A stretch of 8,654 nucleotides of DNA from Bacillota bacterium (GTDB taxonomy: Bacteria > Bacillota > Clostridia > DSM-8532): contig JAEXRM010000037.1 of assembly GCA_023440865.1 (NCBI GenBank), positions 1 through 8,654 of the forward strand, written 5' to 3'. The notes beneath the pieces are model-generated. The model made no database searches. It was not told where the DNA came from and saw nothing but the letters and a program-made list of their open reading frames with translations. A program made the position numbers and the translations under genes. This document shows, piece after piece, positions 5,358 through 8,654 of this stretch. Numbering within the stretch: the first letter of the stretch is position 1; each line of letters opens with the position of its first letter.

Positions 5358-7940
5358 TTATCCTTTCCGGCAGGCGACATATGCCTGGCCGAGCGCAAGT
5401 CCGCCGTCGTTGGGCGGCACCTGCCGGTGGAGGTGGACGCGGAATCCGCGATTCTTCAGGGTCGAGGCCAGCGCCTCCGTGAGAAGCCGGTTCTGGAACA
5501 CGCCGCCCGATAGTGCGATGTCCTGCGTATCGTGCTCCCGCGCCAGCTCGGCCGTCAGCGCGGCGACGGAATCCGCCAGGGCATCGTGGAAGGCGCGTGC
5601 GAGGACTTCCCGCCCGATGCCCTCCGCCAGGCCGTCGATGAGGCCCGCCAGCACGGGCGCCGGATCGAGCAGCCGCGTGCCGTCGGGCGCGGTCGTGACG
5701 GCAAGGGACGGCAGGACGGGGACGGGTGATGACGGCACCGATGCCGCCGCCGTCTCCAGCAGGATGGCGCATTCCCCTTCGAACCGCGACGTCCGGCAGA
5801 AACCGAGCAGCGCCGACACGGCGTCGAACAGCCGTCCCATGCTGCTGGATACGATGGTGTTCACGCCATGCGCGAGTGCCGCGGCGACGAGGTGGTCGCG
5901 CTGCGGCTCGGATCGGGCGGGCGGCACAGGAAGTCCGGCGGCGTGGAGGTGGCACAGCAGCGACTTCCAGCCCTCCTCCACCGATTCGTCACCGCCGAGC
6001 ATGCGGATGGGCTTGAGTGCCGCAATCCGCTGGAACGCGGTTCCGGAGCACAGCAGGAACTCGCCGCCCCAGACCGTGCCGTCCGGTCCGTAGCCGGTGC
6101 CGTCGAACGAGAGCCCCAGCACGGGGCCTTCCAGTCCGTGCTCGGCCATCACGCCCGCGATGTGCGCGTGATGGTGCTGCACGGGCACCCGTTCCGCATG
6201 CGGGAACCGCGACAGGAACGGTGCGTCCCAGGTGCGGTAGCGGGGATGCGGGTCGAGGGCGATGCGGTCCGGCCGGCAGCCCAGCAGACGGAAGGTCCGC
6301 TCGATCGAGCGGTTCCAGGCCAACCAGGCGGCTTCGTCGGCCAGATCGCCCAGGTATTCGCCCAGGTGCGCGAAGCCGTCCCGCACCAGGCACCAGCCGG
6401 CCTTCTGCTGGCCACCGAGCGCGAGGATCGTGGGGGCCGGCGGCGGGGAGGACGGCAGTGCGGTTGCCGGTTCCCGATCGGAAGCCGGTTCGAGCGGCAG
6501 GGTCAGCGGCGCGTAGCCGCGTGCGCGGCGGATGAGCTGGGGTTGGCCGGCGATCACCCAGGCGACGGAATCGTCCTGCGGCGTCACGATACGCCGGTTG
6601 TTCGAAAGCATTGCGTCAAGGCCGTTGCCAAGCCAGCCGGCCATGACGGATTCCTCCGAGACGATGGGGTGCCCGGACAGGTTGGCGCTGGTCGCCACCA
6701 GCGGGCCGGTCAGCCGCAAAAGCAGGTGGTGGAGCGGTGTGTAGGGCAGAAAGGCGCCGACGTGGCGGGAGCCGGGGCATACCCCGGCGGCCAGCGGGCG
6801 CAACGGGCCATCCGCCTTCATGGAGCATTCCGGTGCCTCCGCCTTCATGGAGCATTCCGGCGCCTCCGCCTTCATGGAGCATTCCGATGCCTCCTCGTCC
6901 GCACATGGACGCTTCGCCACCAGCACGATGGGATGCGCATCGCTGGAAAGCAGGGTGGCCTCGGCCTCGGTCACACGGGCGTGCATCCGGATGTCGCCGA
7001 TTGTCGGATACATCACCGCAAACGGCTTGGCGTCGCGTTGCTTGAGCGCGCGCAGGCGGGCGACGGCCTTGTCCGAGCATGGATCACAGAGCAGGTGAAA
7101 ACCGCCGATGCCCTTGACGGCGACAATGGCACCCTCCTTGAGCAAACGGGCCGTTTCCGCCAGCAGGGTGTCCGAGGCGGACACCGCCCCCGATATCACG
7201 TGCGGATCCGATTCCGTCGCAGGCAAGGCTGCGGTTTCCACCCGACCGTCCGCCCGCCGCAGCGTCAGCACCGGGCCGCAATGATGGCAGGACACCGTCT
7301 GGGCGTGGTGCCTGCGGTCGCTCGGGTTGGCATATTCCGCCGCACAGGCCGGACACATCGGGAAGTCGGCCATCGATGTGGTGTGCCGGTCGTAGGGCAG
7401 CGCCTCGAGGATGCTGTACCGGGGCCCGCAGGCCGTGCAGCTGATGAAGGCATGATGGTATCGTCGGTTGGCGGAATTGTCCATCTCCGCGAGACAGCCG
7501 TCGCAGACCGGAAGATCCGCCGGGGGCATCGAGAGGCCTGAAAAGGCGGACGCGCTTTCGAGGATGGAAAAACCGCTTTCCGGGAGCGGGGGGAAGGGCA
7601 TGTCGGAGAGAACGGCGCCGTGCGGGGAGGGCGGCGGTAGAAAGCGGAACCGCTTGATATCGCAGTGTGGCGGTCCCTGTCGCACTTGGGCAAAGAAGTC
7701 GTCCAGGCGTTCGGATGGGCCGGCGGCGAGAATCTCGACACGTCCGCCGGTGTTGCGGACCCATCCGTGCAGATCGCGGCTGGCAGCCGCGTGGGCGACA
7801 AAGGGCCTGAAACCGACCCCCTGCACGACACCCTCGACTGCGGCAAAGCGAATGACCTTCGCTTGCGAGCCGCCTGCGCCGGCATCTTTATCTTGTCTCA
7901 ACGCGCTGTGTCCGTTTGCGCCGCCTTCGATTCGATCCAT
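5358..7940 (-). CDS. hypF: Carbamoyltransferase HypF, with an internal repeat insertion
   Basis: An 860-aa enzyme that uses carbamoyl phosphate and ATP to carbamoylate the HypE terminal cysteine. Acylphosphatase-like domain: VQGVGFRPF (39-47) with Arg45, and Asn63 in WVRNTGG. Two zinc sites follow the exact HypF spacing C-x2-C-x18-C-x2-C-x24-C-x2-C-x18-C-x2-C (Cys146, 149, 168, 171, 196, 199, 218, 221). The YrdC/Sua5-like domain runs from about 255 to 475 and includes TSANLSG (417-423). The Kae1-like domain (about 505-860) has the metal motif VQHHHAHIA (587-595), SFDGTGYGPDGTVWGGE and SGGVFQNR. It is longer than the about 750 aa of E. coli HypF because of an N-terminal extension, a Pro/Ala-rich linker (484-503) and a threefold ECSMKAEAP-type insert (350-376). 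The ATG at 7940 overlaps hypB by 43 bp. The open frame extends to 8087, but starting there would lie deep inside hypB. Confidence 0.96.
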   Translation of the reverse strand: MDRIEGGANGHSALRQDKDAGAGGSQAKVIRFAAVEGVVQGVGFRPFVAHAAASRDLHGWVRNTGGRVEILAAGPSERLDDFFAQVRQGPPHCDIKRFRFLPPPSPHGAVLSDMPFPPLPESGFSILESASAFSGLSMPPADLPVCDGCLAEMDNSANRRYHHAFISCTACGPRYSILEALPYDRHTTSMADFPMCPACAAEYANPSDRRHHAQTVSCHHCGPVLTLRRADGRVETAALPATESDPHVISGAVSASDTLLAETARLLKEGAIVAVKGIGGFHLLCDPCSDKAVARLRALKQRDAKPFAVMYPTIGDIRMHARVTEAEATLLSSDAHPIVLVAKRPCADEEASECSMKAEAPECSMKAEAPECSMKADGPLRPLAAGVCPGSRHVGAFLPYTPLHHLLLRLTGPLVATSANLSGHPIVSEESVMAGWLGNGLDAMLSNNRRIVTPQDDSVAWVIAGQPQLIRRARGYAPLTLPLEPASDREPATALPSSPPPAPTILALGGQQKAGWCLVRDGFAHLGEYLGDLADEAAWLAWNRSIERTFRLLGCRPDRIALDPHPRYRTWDAPFLSRFPHAERVPVQHHHAHIAGVMAEHGLEGPVLGLSFDGTGYGPDGTVWGGEFLLCSGTAFQRIAALKPIRMLGGDESVEEGWKSLLCHLHAAGLPVPPARSEPQRDHLVAAALAHGVNTIVSSSMGRLFDAVSALLGFCRTSRFEGECAILLETAAASVPSSPVPVLPSLAVTTAPDGTRLLDPAPVLAGLIDGLAEGIGREVLARAFHDALADSVAALTAELAREHDTQDIALSGGVFQNRLLTEALASTLKNRGFRVHLHRQVPPNDGGLALGQAYVACRKG
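6814..6894. repeat. Three tandem 27-bp copies inside hypF
   Basis: Units 6814-6840, 6841-6867 and 6868-6894 are nearly identical: units 1 and 2 differ at one base, and so do units 1 and 3. On the coding strand each unit gives nine residues, EA(S/P)ECSMKA, so copy-number change keeps the frame. The insert adds three regularly spaced cysteines. It lies just after HPIVLVAKRP and before the LPYTPLHHLLL motif of the YrdC-like domain, at a position where HypF homologues I recall have only a short loop. Confidence 0.95.
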
Positions 7941-8654
7941 GCTGCCACTTCCCTGAAGCCTTCCCCGGTACGGCCGGAAACCTTGAAAACCGGCACGTTG
8001 CGGTTCAACGCGCGGATGCCCGCCATGAAGAATGTCTCGTCGAAGTCGAGATGGGGGATCAGATCGACCTTGTTGACGAGGATGCAATCGGCCTTCTCGA
8101 AGGCCAGCGGGTACTTGTAGGGCTTGTCGCTGCCCTCGGTGACGGTTGCGATCAGCAGCTTCACATGCTCGCCGATCATGAATTCCGCCGGGCAGACAAG
8201 GTTGCCGATGTTTTCGATGAACAGGACGCTGTTGCCGGAAAGCGCCATGTCGGAAATGGCTTTCTCGATCAGCGGCGCGTCGAGATGGCAGGCGCCGCCG
8301 GTATTGATCTGCAGCGTCTGGACACCGAGCTTGCGAAGGGTCTGCGTATCGATGTCCGATTCGATGTCGCCTTCGATGACGTACGGTCTCCGGCTTTGGA
8401 GGTTCTCCATGATGCGGATGAGGCTTGTGGTCTTGCCGGCGCCCGGCGCACCCATGATATTGACGCAGAAGATGCCGTTCCGCTCAAGGAAGGTGTTTAC
8501 GCGATCGGCGATGCGGCCGTTTTCGTCGAGGATGCCTTCCATGACCTCGATGCGCATCGGCTGGACATCATCATTCCCGACGTGATCCGAACCGTGGCCG
8601 TGATGGTCGTGCTCGTGCTCATGCTCGTGCTCGTGGTCATGGTCGTGCTCGTGC
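7898..8654 (-). CDS. hypB: Hydrogenase nickel-insertion GTPase HypB, N-terminus off the edge
   Basis: This SIMIBI-class GTPase works with HypA to load nickel into the hydrogenase large subunit. The frame is open to the right edge (first full codon at 8653), so the true start is outside. Counting from the internal Met at 8557: Walker A GAPGAGKTT (36-44), EGDIESDIDT, the metal-site segment NTGGACHLDA (Cys90, His91), ENIGNLVCPAEF (115-126) and the guanine-specificity motif NKVD (162-165). Upstream of that Met are 32 more in-frame codons, the outer 24 of which hold 12 His and 9 Asp/Glu; such His-rich tails store or bind nickel in many HypB proteins. The Met at 8557 has no ribosome-binding site, which supports a start further out. 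The stop overlaps hypF by 43 bp. Confidence 0.96.
   Translation of the reverse strand, partial: HEHDHDHEHEHEHEHDHHGHGSDHVGNDDVQPMRIEVMEGILDENGRIADRVNTFLERNGIFCVNIMGAPGAGKTTSLIRIMENLQSRRPYVIEGDIESDIDTQTLRKLGVQTLQINTGGACHLDAPLIEKAISDMALSGNSVLFIENIGNLVCPAEFMIGEHVKLLIATVTEGSDKPYKYPLAFEKADCILVNKVDLIPHLDFDETFFMAGIRALNRNVPVFKVSGRTGEGFREVAAWIESKAAQTDTAR
8582..8653 (-). repeat. His/Asp/Glu-rich low-complexity tract of hypB
   Basis: Alternating His and acidic codons (CAC/CAT with GAG/GAC) make a near-hexameric DNA repeat, seen on the + strand as repeated CGTGCT/CATGCT-type units. It encodes a nickel-binding-type tail. Its full length is unknown because it reaches the window end. Confidence 0.9.

Noticed and set aside
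4456..6093. Long + strand open frame (545 codons) opposite hypD, hypC and hypF
   Set aside because: It spans three genes that are certain on the other strand and has Ser/Arg/Pro-rich shadow composition.
7941..8087. Upstream extension of hypF to an in-frame start at 8087 (909 aa)
   Set aside because: It would lie inside the conserved C-terminus of hypB, and the extra residues look like a shadow translation. The ATG at 7940 is already close to the acylphosphatase domain.

Overview
The window is a GC-rich bacterial chromosomal segment. It holds one complete tRNA gene, a DNA-repair gene, a DUF342/FapA-type gene and five genes for [NiFe]-hydrogenase maturation, the last of which runs off the right edge. 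The maturation genes indicate an organism that makes at least one [NiFe]-hydrogenase, which is typical of anaerobic or facultative H2-metabolising bacteria. I cannot assign a phylum from the sequence alone. The tRNA carries an encoded CCA end. No hydrogenase structural gene, transposase, phage gene or CRISPR array is visible.

Layout. At 3-77 is tRNA-Glu(UUC) on the + strand, followed at 82-110 by a strong hairpin terminator that can work in both directions. At 1078-173 on the minus strand is an OGG1-type 8-oxoguanine DNA glycosylase, which converges on that terminator. The 1079-1320 gap between the divergent glycosylase and DUF342 genes holds a probable promoter facing each way, a strong leader hairpin (1221-1251) and a good ribosome-binding site in front of overlapping ATG/GTG codons. 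At 1321-2907 on the + strand is a DUF342/FapA-like protein with a beta-helix core and a coiled coil. It converges on the hyp genes across a 47-bp gap.

From 8654 down to 2955 on the minus strand runs a tight operon, hypB-hypF-hypC-hypD-hypE. hypB and hypF overlap by 43 bp, hypF and hypC are 3 bp apart, hypC and hypD share ATGA, and hypD and hypE are 67 bp apart. Together the products make and deliver the hydrogenase active site. HypF and HypE turn carbamoyl phosphate into a thiocyanate on the HypE C-terminal cysteine. HypC and HypD carry the iron and receive the CN and CO ligands. HypB, a GTPase with a His-rich metal-binding tail, helps insert nickel. hypA is not in the window.

No clearly new system is present. 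The features most worth a second look are a triplicated 27-bp in-frame repeat inserted in the YrdC-like domain of hypF, the leader and start-codon arrangement in front of the DUF342 gene, and the bacterial OGG1 that keeps the 8-oxoG-recognition residues of the human enzyme.
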